Shown piece after piece: positions 51,757 through 61,531 of a stretch of DNA of 64,000 bases. The translations under genes and the position numbers were made by a program. Below the pieces are notes generated by a model that searched no databases, was not told where the DNA came from, and saw only the letters and a list, made by a program, of their open reading frames with translations. This DNA comes from Tritrichomonas musculus (lineage: Eukaryota; Parabasalia; Tritrichomonadida; Tritrichomonadidae), in assembly GCA_039105265.1 (NCBI GenBank), contig JAPFFF010000008.1, positions 868,001-932,000 on the forward strand, written 5' to 3'. How positions within the stretch are numbered: position 1 is the first letter of the stretch; every line of letters begins with the position of its first letter.

Positions 51757-51855
51757 AGAAAAAATTGACAAAAAAATGGTTATATTAAATATTTTAATAT
51801 TTATTAAAAATTTTATAAATCAATAATATTGTTTATCAATATAACTATATAAAAA

Positions 51856-53673
51856 TTAATTTTGAAGTTTTTCAACTTTCTCTTTTGCATCTGAATTACC
51901 CATTTCTGCAGATTTCTTATAATATTCAATTGCTTTTGTTTTATCTGGTTCAACACCTTTTCCATGTTCATAAAAGTGGCCCAAATTAAACAAAGCATCA
52001 GAATTTCCTAATTCGCCTGATTTTTCATACAAATTAATAGCTTGATCAAAATCTTGATCAACACCTTTACCTTCCTCATACAAATGAGCAAGATTGAAAT
52101 AGGCATCAGAATTACCAAGCTCAGCCGACTTTGTATATAAGTCAATTGCCTGTGAATAATCTTGATCTACACCTTCACCATTTTCATACAAGGAACCGAG
52201 ATTGAACAAAGCATTAGAATTTTCAAGTTCAGCAGATTTTTGATACAAATCGATTGCCTTTTCATAATCTTGTTCAACACCATCGCCATTTTTATATAAA
52301 TGAGCCAAATTATATAAAGCATCTGAATTTCCAAGTTGGCCTGATTTTTGATAGCATTCAACAGCTTTTGATTCATCCTTTTCAACGCCTTTTCCTTGAA
52401 GATACATGTGTGCTAAATTAAAGTAAGCGAATGAATTTCCAAGCTCTGCAGCTTTTTGATACAATTCAAAAGCTTTGCTATTGTCTTGATCAACGCCTTT
52501 TCCATTTTCATACAAAAAGCCCAACCTAAACAAAGCATCAGAATTTCCAAGTTGTCCTGATTTTTGATAGCATTCGATTGCCTTGTCATAATCTTGGTCA
52601 ATTTCTTGACCATTTTCATACAACGAACCTAAATTGAATAGAGCATTAGCATTGCCAAGTTGGCCTGCTCTTTGATAGCAATTAATTGCTGCATTAACGT
52701 CTTGATCAACACCTTCTCCGTTTTTGTAAAAGATGCCCAAATTGAATAGAGCATTTGCATTGCCAAGTTCAGCCGATTTTTGATAGCATTCGATTGCTTT
52801 GTCTGTATCTTGTTCGACACCTTCTCCATTCTTGTATAAATGCGCCAAATTGAACAAAGCGTCTGGATTATTAAGTTGAGCAGCCTTTTGATAACATTCT
52901 ATTGCTTTATCGTAATCTTGATCAATGCCTTTGCCTTTTTCATACATGTAGCCTAAATTGAACAAAGCACCTGAATTTCCAAGTCCTGCTGCTTTTTGAT
53001 AATAATCGATTGCTTGATTATAATCTTGTTCAACACCTTTGCCATTTTCATATAAGTAACCAAGATTTACTAATGCATCTGAATTGCCTTGTTCTGCTAA
53101 TTTTTGGTATATTTCAATGGCTTTCGAATAGTCTTGTTCAACACCTTTGCCTTCAATGTATAAAAATGCTAAATTCCTTAATGCTATTGGATTTCCAAGG
53201 TCAACTGATTTTTGATAATAATCAAATGCTTGTTTATAATCTTGTTCGACATCATCATCACTTTTTTCGTATATTTGACCTAGATTGTATAATGCATACG
53301 AATCTCCTTGATCTGCTGATCTTAGAAAACATTTGGCTGCTTTGTGTGTATTTTGTTCTGTTACTTCTCCTCGTTTGAAACAAAGTCCTAATCTTTCATA
53401 ACCAGATGAATTACCTTGATCTGACGATTTCATGTAATAGTCAGTTGCCGTATCAAAATTTTTTTCAACACCTTCGCCATTTTCGTAAAGAAGACCAAGC
53501 AATAAAGAAGCTGAACTATTACCTTTTTCGGCTGATTGCTTTAAATAATTAATTGCAGTATTAAGATCTCGTTCTTTTGGATTTCCATGAAGCATATAAA
53601 GTGCATGCGAAAATAATTCGTTTGATATGTTTGAATTATTAGTTTGATTTTGCGTATCGCTTTCAGATTCCAT
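51856..53673 (-). CDS. Sel1-repeat protein without kinase domain
   Basis: A protein of 605 aa from ATG 53673. After a 25-residue Asn/Ser-rich start, the whole chain is about 16 Sel1 repeats of 36 residues (YDKAIECYQKSGQLGNSDAL, FRLGFLYENGKGVDQD), ending in a short helix. There is no signal peptide, so it is probably cytosolic or nuclear, acting as a solenoid scaffold. The repeats are highly alike and resemble those of the pseudokinase gene 5 kb upstream, so it may descend from a kinase-Sel1 gene by loss of the kinase, or the reverse. A strong Inr-like TCATTTTTTCA lies 16 nt before the ATG. Antisense open frames over the array are repeat artefacts. Confidence 0.9.
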   Translation of the reverse strand: MESESDTQNQTNNSNISNELFSHALYMLHGNPKERDLNTAINYLKQSAEKGNSSASLLLGLLYENGEGVEKNFDTATDYYMKSSDQGNSSGYERLGLCFKRGEVTEQNTHKAAKCFLRSADQGDSYALYNLGQIYEKSDDDVEQDYKQAFDYYQKSVDLGNPIALRNLAFLYIEGKGVEQDYSKAIEIYQKLAEQGNSDALVNLGYLYENGKGVEQDYNQAIDYYQKAAGLGNSGALFNLGYMYEKGKGIDQDYDKAIECYQKAAQLNNPDALFNLAHLYKNGEGVEQDTDKAIECYQKSAELGNANALFNLGIFYKNGEGVDQDVNAAINCYQRAGQLGNANALFNLGSLYENGQEIDQDYDKAIECYQKSGQLGNSDALFRLGFLYENGKGVDQDNSKAFELYQKAAELGNSFAYFNLAHMYLQGKGVEKDESKAVECYQKSGQLGNSDALYNLAHLYKNGDGVEQDYEKAIDLYQKSAELENSNALFNLGSLYENGEGVDQDYSQAIDLYTKSAELGNSDAYFNLAHLYEEGKGVDQDFDQAINLYEKSGELGNSDALFNLGHFYEHGKGVEPDKTKAIEYYKKSAEMGNSDAKEKVEKLQN

Positions 53674-53686
53674 TTTATATTGAAAA

Positions 53687-53691
53687 AATGA
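53687..53691 (-). promoter_or_regulatory. Inr-like TCATT before the Sel1 gene
   Basis: On the minus strand TCATTTTTTCA has its first A at 53689, 16 nt before the ATG at 53673, an excellent match to the trichomonad initiator. Confidence 0.6.
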
Positions 53692-55641
53692 TATGAGTTT
53701 ATCGATACTATCAAACTTTTTCTTATCAATTCAAATTTTATTATTCTAACCTTCTAGCAAAATTAAATTTTATTTTAAGAAATTAACACGAATCTGTAAT
53801 GTTTTGTTTTTTTCAACGATTTTTATCTACAATTTTTTATTCAATTTTATTTTTTAGCGGCTATTTTTTGAAATGAAATTGAAATTTTTCAGTATCTCTT
53901 ATCAAAATCAGAATTTCGATTTTTTCAACCATTTGTGAAAGATATTGCTATTTTCAAAAGCAATATTAAGTCAAAGATGCTTTTTTAAAGAATTTAAAAA
54001 TCAAAATCTAATCATAATAAATAAAACTGGAATTTACATTTTATTAATGTTGATTATTTTGGCAAATCATTGTTTTATTGAATATTTTATATCATTTATC
54101 ATTGTTTTCATGTGAAATGGATCTAAAAAAATATATTATTACAAGTTACTAAAAAAATTAAAAAGAATTTGAAGAAAAAAGCAAAACCACTTTAATTAAT
54201 TATTGTGTTGAGCAAAAGGAGCACGGGTAACCGTTTTTCGTACGTTAAGAAGCCTTAAAAAAACATTTATATCTTATTATAAAAACAAGAAAAAACAATA
54301 TTTTTTAAATATATTGATTATTTATATTAGATAATATAATCCATAATGATACATTACATAATTATTTCAAGTGTGATGAAATAAAGTCCTAATGATGTTT
54401 TTTTTTGATCATCCAAAGGACTTGTAAATTAATAGTTTTGATATTTTATTTTTGTGCTAAATGATAAAATGATATTATATCTTTTAAATAAAATTTATAG
54501 TAGACTTATAAATTTCCAAATCACATTTTTTATTTTTGAAATCCTGGGGAATATTCTTTTCTGTTGAGTGTTTATTTACATTGATATTTTATTTTGTACC
54601 ACGATTGGTGTTAATAATTCTATTATATTATAATTAATGTTTTGTTGATACGGAATTTTTATTACAAAATATAATTTTTTTAAAATAAATTTATCTAATA
54701 AAGCACATTAAATATAGTATTTTCATTTTGGAGTTGAAAAGATAATAATTTCATGAATATTTATGTTTATTAAAAATCAAAGTTTTCGGGAAAATAATAA
54801 CAAATAATTGTTATATATAATCATACCAAGCAAATATAATTATTTATCTGCAGAAAAAATCAATTAATTATGATATTTATGTATTTTAATGATGTTTGGA
54901 GGTTCTATGATATTTTATTATTAAATTTTAATAATAAAATAGACTATTATCTTTAATATAATGAAATTTCATTTCCAAAATAACTAAATACATAAGTAAA
55001 TTCAGAATAAAAAATGAATAAAATAAAAAAAATTGAGTAGTGAAAATAAATTATCGTTCAATTTGTCAACTTTTTGAATTATTTTTATACTTTGATATTT
55101 TTCTTTCATTTGTCGATAAATCGATTTATTTCTGTGTATTTACACCACTTCTATCAAACATGTAAAAACGTTTAGAATTAAAATTCGTACGTTAGTTCTG
55201 AAAAGTTAAACTTTTTGATAACTTGGATTTTTAAAACATGAATAATGTTTTTCCCCTACGATAGATTTTTTTTTGGTCTATATAAAACTTGCTTAAAAAC
55301 CAATATACTATATAATATTTCAATATGAAGTCGAAACGACGATTTTCAATAACCGCCAAAGTCATGCTCCTTTGTTGAGCATTAAAATAAATCTATTTTA
55401 TCGTTTAGATAAAAAAAAACTAATACATACTTATTGAGTCATAAAATAATCAACATGATTTTTAAATATCATCATTTTTTCAGCAAGTGTTTAGGGAAAG
55501 TAATGAAATAATTGTCTAATGAACAATGAACCAATAAATTTGATGGTCAAATTTTAAATTCTATGAGATCTCAGAAACGTTCCCCTTAAATACTTTAGGC
55601 TGACATTTGATATGAAAAAGAAACTTTGACAAACAAACTTA
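53692..55641. other. 1.95-kb AT-rich intergenic region
   Basis: Separates divergent genes. No coding or RNA signal. GAGCAAAAGGAGCACGGGTA near 54210 and a partly inverse sequence near 55365 (CATGCTCCTTTGTTGAGC) are weakly reminiscent of element ends, but the match is too broken to call. Confidence 0.4.
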
Positions 55642-56629
55642 ATGAAAAAAGCACAAATTAATGGTTATACTCTTGAACATAAGATTCAAGGTAAATCGGT
55701 ATATCTTGCCTCGAAGGGAAAACAGAAGTATGTACTTAAATTATCGGCAAGTCCTTCTCTTAAAAATGAATTTTTTTTATTGAATGAAATACAGAACGAA
55801 TGTATAATTCCAGTCAACGAATATTTTATTCGTGGAGAGCTTCATTGCTTTTCTATGCCAGTTGCCAAAGGTGATGATTTATTAGTTTTAATATCAACCT
55901 TTGTCAGCCATCAAAGATTTATTCCTGAAGAAACTGTTCGTTCTTTTATGAAGCAAATTTTTTCTGCAATTTCACACATTCATAAACACGGCATTATCCA
56001 TAGAGACATCAGCCCCGAAAATATTCTATTTCTTGATAGTGAAAAAAAAAAAATTGTTCTGGCCGATTTTGGATTAGCATGTCGAGACCCTACAGAAAAT
56101 AAACTTACAGGAACAGGTCCATATCAAGCTCCAGAAATATTTGAAAGAAGGCCATGTTTGTTTTTTTAATTCTTTTTTGATTTTCCACTTTTTCAAAGGT
56201 TTATTTTATTGAAAAAGTGGAATTATCTTAAAATATTTTTTTGTTTGAATTTACTAATACTTAGATAATAATAAGGTTGATTGCTGGGCAGCTGGAATTG
56301 TTATGTACATGCTTTTGTACAGGATGTATCCATTCTTTAAATTAGATAAAGATGGAAATGTTTCAAAAGACTGGTATGATGAAGATAAGATAAAAAGGGC
56401 TGACCTGAAGTTTGATGAAGATAATATTGATATATCATATCAGGCCATGGATTTAATAAAAAAGCTTATTTGTGTTGACCCAGATTTAAGGTTTTCTGCT
56501 GCTCAAGCACTTGAGCATCCTTGGTTCAAACATACTCCAAATATTATCCAAGAAACCAGTCAGTTTATTAGCAGAATTGAAAGCGAAGTCAATAGTGCTA
56601 ACGATATCATCGCAAAAGAATATTCATAA
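55642..56629 (+). CDS. Protein kinase with one intron
   Basis: Two exons, 55642-56155 and 56265-56629, give 292 aa. The kinase domain fills the chain: a reduced N-lobe without a GxGxxG loop (KIQGKSVYLASKG), beta-3 Lys in YVLKLSA, HRDISPENILFLD, ADFGLACRD, GTGPYQAPEIFERRP, then across the splice site PYNNKVDCWAAGIVMYML and finally RFSAAQALEHPWFKH. The order and the HPWF ending suggest a CAMK-like kinase. Joining the exons restores the invariant helix-F motif DCWAAG, which is strong support for the intron. All catalytic residues are present, although the absent glycine loop may reduce ATP affinity. Downstream lies an inverted, permuted copy of two stretches of the last exon. Confidence 0.85.
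56156..56264 (+). other. Spliceosomal intron, 109 bp
   Basis: The 5' end is GTTTGT and the 3' end ACTAATACTTAG, matching the trichomonad pattern in which the branch-point ACTAAY and acceptor form one 12-nt motif. Splicing restores the kinase frame exactly. Inside, CCACTTTTTCAA and TTGAAAAAGTGG (56188-56223) form a perfect 12-bp stem over a 12-nt loop, which would shorten the distance between donor and branch point. Confidence 0.88.
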
Positions 56630-56707
56630 TTTTATAAAATACAATTTCTAAAATTTTTTTATCTCTAATGTCATTTATTGACTGGTTTCTTGGATTGACT
56701 TCGCTTT
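56548..56707. repeat. Inverted, permuted copy of kinase 3' end
   Basis: CCAAGAAACCAGTCA (56548-56562) and AAAGCGAAGTCAAT (56580-56593) in the last exon recur inverted at 56679-56693 and 56694-56707, but in swapped order. Both blocks match perfectly. This is a signature of replication template switching rather than simple inversion. Confidence 0.65.
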
Positions 56708-56776
56708 ATAAATTTATGTCATTTATATCAACTAATTATGGTCTTTAGTCTATTGGATTTGTTTCATAGATCATAT

Positions 56777-57010
56777 TCACAAATTTCTGTCACTTTTTTT
56801 TTTTTTTTTTTTTTTTTGAATTGAAACTTTTTCAATAGATTTGTCTGAAAATGAATATTGTCCTATTTTCTCTATAAAAGTGGGAATGTTGGCTGTTTGA
56901 ATATCATGCCTCATAAAAAGAATAAGATCATATTCATTTTTTGTATTGTTTATATATGAATAATAATAAAATCTGATATTTTTGAAAAAAGCATATATTA
57001 TATTAAGCAA
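56777..57010 (-). pseudogene. BspA-like LRR fragment running into poly(A)
   Basis: Frame without ATG support (the first residues follow a stop). About 35 residues are BspA-like: LILFMRHDIQTANIPTFIEK, IGQYSFSDKSIEKVSIQ. The coding strand then enters a run of 24 A (56817-56794), translated as Lys. Only one or two repeats survive, so this is a small relic. The poly(A) directly after interior repeat sequence could be chance, a slippage-expanded run or part of a retrocopy. Confidence 0.5.
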
Positions 57011-57447
57011 AGAGGGGTAAAGATTTCTGAGATAAATAGAAGATCAGCAAGGATAAATTTTCATTCATCTAATATTTTGTAAATAAGAAGAACATCAATA
57101 TTTTGATATAATAATTACCAAAATGGGTACCAATAAGAGTTTTCTTTTTTTATATCTATAAAAGTTCTTTTTGAATCAATTGTTTAATAATTTTCTTGAG
57201 ATAAAAATCATACAATACGAACTATAACATTTGAAAACAACGATAAATAAATATTCAAAAAATTAAATAATTTCAAAAAAAATATTCGAATTTAAATAAA
57301 ATCACAAAAAGCTATAAAAAATGAAATAAATGAAATAATAATTAATTTCGATAGTAAATTTAATGTGACCGTTAGTTTCTATGTTTTATTGAAAAAGTTA
57401 AAGAAGTGAAGAATTAAAACGTTTTTTTCTTTATTTTCTTTTTCCAA
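57011..57447. other. AT-rich upstream region of the CAMK-like kinase
   Basis: No gene. No convincing Inr within 30 nt of the ATG at 57448; the immediate upstream is pyrimidine-rich (TTTTCTTTATTTTCTTTTTCC). Confidence 0.4.
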
Positions 57448-58293
57448 ATGGATACCTTTTGGGCTGATTATTCTCCAAAGCCAAAAACTGGAGAAATATA
57501 TGGTTGTTATAAAATTGAAAAGAAAATGACCGAAACAAATAGTTCTATTTTAATGTTAGCAAAAGATAAAAGAGATAGCACCCTTAAAGTTCTTAAATTT
57601 GTAAAATATAAAAAAGCCCATTCAAATAGATTTGACAGTGAAATTAAAATAATGGATATGTTTGATCATCCAAATATATTAAAGTATGAATATTCAATAT
57701 TTCAAGCGCCATATTTAATAATCGCTACCAAATATGCTCAATTCGATAATTTATTTGAATTTGTTAAAAAATATTATAAAGATGGAATGCCAGAAGAAAA
57801 AGTTCGAAAAATTATGCGCCAGATACTTGAATCAATTAAAATTTTACATAATCAAGAAATTTGTCATCGCGATATTAAACCACAAAATTTCTTAGTTTAT
57901 GACAAATATCCAGAAATAAAAATTAAGCTGTCAGACTTTGGTATGGCTAAACATTTTAATTCAAATGAAAAAAGTACAGAATTTGTTGGAACAGCTCTTT
58001 ATTCAGCTCCAGAAATTTATTTAAAAGAACCTTATGATAAAAATATAGATATTTGGTCAGCTGGTGTTACAATGTTTGTCTTACTTACCAATAATTCTCC
58101 ATTTAATGAATCTGATATTAGAAATCCAATTTCAAGGCAGATTATTCGAGGCAAATTGAATTATCTCCTATTGAAATTTTGTGATATTTCGGAAGAAGCA
58201 ACTGAAATGATAAAGAAAATGTGTAGAGTTCATCCTGATAATAGATTATCTGCAAAAGAATTATTAGATGATCCTTGGATGACCAAAAAATAG
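57448..58293 (+). CDS. CAMK-like serine/threonine kinase
   Basis: A protein of 281 aa from ATG 57448. The kinase domain covers residues 18-278: a glycine-poor first loop (KKMTETNSSILML), beta-3 Lys in KVLKFVKYKK, DHPNILKYEYSIF, catalytic loop ICHRDIKPQNFLV, LSDFGMAKHF, GTALYSAPEIYL, DIWSAGVTMFVLL, and the CAMK-style ending RLSAKELLDDPWM. There are no accessory domains. HRD and DFG are intact, so it should be active, though the missing glycine loop is unusual; the same feature occurs in the intron-containing kinase just upstream. Such single-domain CAMK-like kinases are very numerous in trichomonads. Substrates unknown. Confidence 0.88.
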   Translation: MDTFWADYSPKPKTGEIYGCYKIEKKMTETNSSILMLAKDKRDSTLKVLKFVKYKKAHSNRFDSEIKIMDMFDHPNILKYEYSIFQAPYLIIATKYAQFDNLFEFVKKYYKDGMPEEKVRKIMRQILESIKILHNQEICHRDIKPQNFLVYDKYPEIKIKLSDFGMAKHFNSNEKSTEFVGTALYSAPEIYLKEPYDKNIDIWSAGVTMFVLLTNNSPFNESDIRNPISRQIIRGKLNYLLLKFCDISEEATEMIKKMCRVHPDNRLSAKELLDDPWMTKK

Positions 58294-60370
58294 TAGCTCT
58301 TAATGTATATAAACTATAATTTAAAATATTTATATATAAATAAAATTTATTTTCAAAGACAATCTTTTTTTATTAATAGTAAAAAATTCACCTCACAGCA
58401 AACTTTTTGAATGAGAATTCATTTACTTATAACTATAGAAACTAAAAAATAGCCAAGATATTTTAATATTGCTTTTATTATCTGCTCTATATCAAATATT
58501 TAAATAGTTATTTTTGTCTTATGTATTTAAAGATATTTTAAAAATAAAAAAAAAAGGAGAAAAAATAATATCCAATACTCCTCGGCAATCATAAAAATCT
58601 ATTGGTTTCTTATTGAACTGAGATGCTTTACTAATATACTCAAAGAGAGAGTCCTCTGCTTCTTGTTTTGGCAATAAGCCTGCATATCCCATTCTTTTCA
58701 CTTTTTTCCTTTTTCTACTAATAATTTTAAATATGGATATGTACTTCTTTGCTTTCTAATTGCAAATTATTATCAGTGATTGCTTTATTATCAATAAATT
58801 GATCTAGATCTATTGGTAGTGTTGGCTGATTTTTAAAACAAATGAATTCATGACCATGATATATACCATTCTCACAAGTATTTCACATTTACATAGATAA
58901 GTGGAGTTATCTGGCAGTTTTTTCGGGTATTCATGTGTCAAGAATGTGACCATATGGTTCTTTTTTTTTCTTCCACATTTTTTTTTTTTTTTGATATGAA
59001 GATTAAAAATATAAAAGAGAGAATTAAAAAAATGGCTATAGTGATATCATGGGATCGGGTAGGTCTGGACCACCCTTTAGGACGCACAACCTAAAGTATA
59101 CTACAATGCCATTAGCCAAAACATGAGTTCCTCATTCACAAGTATTATTACCTGAAGATCCTCTATCCTACAAAAGATAATTCTAAAGGATGCGATCCTA
59201 AACTAGATGTTTGAAACAATTCGCCCCAATTATTGGAACGCAAAAACAAAACATAAGAAATTATCTGATATTCTATTATGTTTGTTTGTATCTACAAACC
59301 TAACAATAAATTCATTTTTAGTTTTTTTCTTCTTTGAAAATCTACACTATTATCAATGATATTATTTAAAGAAAAATAACCCATTTTTCATAATTCACTC
59401 CTTGCAAAAAGTGACATTTTTTTTGACTGAATAAACGTCAACATTAATATAATATAAATTTTCTGTGTTAAAAAGAAAAAAGCATAAATTATCTCTCATT
59501 GAAGATAAAGTTGAATTCAATTCTATCTCGTCATGATATGAAGATGACAGTTTTATTTAATTCTTCTATACAATTCCTCTTTTGCTCTTCACTTTAAATG
59601 TGCTGTACCAACCTAAAAACTTTTTAAATGCAGTTTGTTTGTTAAAAACCTTTTTTTATATATATCACTGCTGATATTTGGTATAAAAGAAATGTATCAA
59701 CAAGATGACGATGGAAACTGTTTTTATTTTGACTTATAAAATGTTTAATATGATCTCTTATTTATTTTATTCCTCGAGGAAGGTCGTTTAAGTTTATAAA
59801 TCTTTTGCTAAATTGTTCATTAAATTCTGTATCATCATTGCAATTGATGGACATTGAGCCTAATAAGCATCTTCCATTTCCATTAAAGTTTTTTGAGGCG
59901 TTAGGTTTCTAAGCCAGCTAAAATGAATAACTCCACGAAATTCTACATTTTTTTTTTTTTTTTTTTTTATAAAATTAAATGGTGCTTATTAAGGTAAAAT
60001 ATTTAACTTTAAATCTTTCAAAAAGTGAATGAAAGAATGAGTGTTTTACAACTATCAAACAACTCAGAAAATCATTATCAATTTTCTTAGACTTCAATTT
60101 TTTTCAAAGCATTTTAATTCAATTTTATATCATGAATTGATAATTTTTTTTGAAATAAACTTATCAATTTTTTTTTTCTTTTTCAAAAAATTAAAGTATA
60201 TTTTTATATATATTGAAAATCAATTTAATCTTTATATTTAGGGAATATATTTATTTCCTTATATTTTATATTATATAATAATATTTCAAGTTATCCTGCA
60301 TTTTTCATACCTAACAATGCTCTAATTAAATATTTTATTTGAAAAATTGAATTATTTATCGCACTAGAAA
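58294..60370. other. 2-kb intergenic region with possible coding debris
   Basis: On the minus strand a 57-codon frame from ATG 58692 (MGYAGLLPKQEAEDSLFEYI, SKASQFNKKPIDFYDCRG) and a frame around 58770-58870 (ENGIYHGHEFICFKNQPTLP) have protein-like composition but no recognised family; they may be remnants of one gene. The segment 59030-59220 is GC-richer than its surroundings with no open frame. T runs lie at 58978-58992 and 59948-59968. Confidence 0.35.
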
Positions 60371-60475
60371 TCCACTTTAATAACGGAAAAGTTCTACATG
60401 ATAACTAGAATGTTCATCATTATGACGGTAAAGTTCATTTTGATTAAGGAAAAATCCAATTTGATAACGGAAAGA
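60371..60475. repeat. Five degenerate 21-bp tandem repeats
   Basis: Units start at 60371, 60392, 60413, 60434 and 60455 with a consensus near TTCATTTTGATAACGGAAAA. They are diverged, so the array is old. The 860-bp element begins five bases after the last unit. Confidence 0.65.
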
Positions 60476-60727
60476 GTAAAGTTAGATATGGTAGTGGGTG
60501 TTTCACACCACACTACACATGAAACTTACACTTTTGGTATATTTTAATAACGAAAACGACAAGATGACAATCAAGAAGCGATGTCATGATTTACGTCTCG
60601 TGGCGCTTATATTTAATGTATAACGTCAATTAATAGGCTCATTGGTGATGATTTCATGTATTGCTATCATAAATGATATACTCACCACTAATAACAATGA
60701 ATGAAATATAATTTATTGATATCATAA

Positions 60728-60991
60728 ATGAAACGATTAACTGACCCAATCGATTACACACCAATACCAAAGGAATACGAGCGAATCGAATTAATTTATT
60801 TTCAACCATTGAGTGTTCTATTAAAACGAGATGATAAGACATTGAGTCAACAAATGAAGAAGTTGAAAGAAGAGACAAAAATAAAAATGTTCATTGATGA
60901 AACGTTTAATATTGATGAGTATATAATAGATGAATGTTGTAATGGTCGAACGTATAGATTGATTTATAGCCCAATCTTAAATAATAAATGA
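60728..60991 (+). CDS. Element ORF 1, 87 aa, unrecognised
   Basis: Starts at ATG 60728, with TCATA nine bases upstream (Inr-like). The protein is charged, with YTPIPKEYERIELIYFQPLS and KTLSQQMKKLKEETKIKMFI, and no signal peptide or known motif. Its stop overlaps the ATG of the next ORF by four bases (ATGA), an arrangement unusual for this genome and suggestive of coupled translation or of chance. Confidence 0.5.
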   Translation: MKRLTDPIDYTPIPKEYERIELIYFQPLSVLLKRDDKTLSQQMKKLKEETKIKMFIDETFNIDEYIIDECCNGRTYRLIYSPILNNK

Positions 60992-61269
60992 TTTTTTTAT
61001 TGATGTCTAAAATGACTGAAAACAATAAATTAGATTTAAATCAATTCAATCAAACACCTATCATTAAATCCATGTCAAAATCAAAGTCTATTGAAAATCT
61101 GCAATTTGAAGATAAACCAAAACCACAACCAGAAGTTAAACGTGGAAGAAAAAGCAAATACGCTAATGATGAAGAGAGAAAGGAAGCAAGGAAGAGACAA
61201 CAGAAAGAATATCGTCAACGTAAAAAAAATGAATTGATAGAAATGAAGAAACAAAAAGAACATAAATAA
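60988..61269 (+). CDS. Element ORF 2, 93 aa, basic DNA-binding-like protein
   Basis: Begins at ATG 60988; a second ATG at 61003 gives MSKMTENNKL and may be the real start. The N-terminal half is Ser/Gln/Pro-rich. The C-terminal half is strongly basic and helical: KRGRKSKYANDEERKEARKR followed by QQKEYRQRKKNELIE. The RGRKSKY start resembles an AT-hook and the helix a basic region like those of bZIP or of small DNA-binding proteins carried by many mobile elements. DNA binding is inferred from this alone. Confidence 0.55.
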   Translation: MIFLLMSKMTENNKLDLNQFNQTPIIKSMSKSKSIENLQFEDKPKPQPEVKRGRKSKYANDEERKEARKRQQKEYRQRKKNELIEMKKQKEHK

Positions 61270-61531
61270 ATTTAATAGACCAAAAGTGTAAGTTTCATGT
61301 GTGTAGTGTGGTGTGAAACACCCACTACCATATCTAACTAGTAACCATTTTTTTGTGAAAATTTTTTTAACTATTGATATAATTATAATTTTATATGAAA
61401 TAATTTTATGCTTGGTTGTACTTTAATCAAAAAAATAAAGTTATTTTATTATTATTAAATCTTAAAATCAAATCTGCAGACAAACTTTTTCATATTTGAT
61501 ATTAAAACTTATTTTTGGTTTTCTTTTTCTA

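Larger units (their letters stand above)
60475..61344. mobile_element. 860-bp inverted-repeat element with two small ORFs
   Basis: The element is 60480-61339 with terminal inverted repeats of about 60 bp, identical except for one 2-bp indel, beginning AGTTAGATATGGTAGTGG and ending with the inverse. AGTAA flanks both sides (60475-60479, 61340-61344) as a 5-bp duplication. It carries two overlapping ORFs. Termini of the AG...CT type are known from Maverick/Polinton elements, but those give 6-bp duplications and have much longer bodies, so the relation is only a possibility. It looks whole as a non-autonomous element. Near-identical ends suggest it is young. Confidence 0.85.

Noticed and set aside
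54206-55385. Inverted repeat in the spacer upstream of the intron-containing kinase
   Set aside because: GAGCAAAAGGAGCA and its partner match only in part and do not bracket a defined segment.
59030-59220. GC-richer patch suspected to be a structural RNA
   Set aside because: It fits no tRNA, 5S, SRP or spliceosomal RNA pattern I can recognise, and no promoter boxes were seen.
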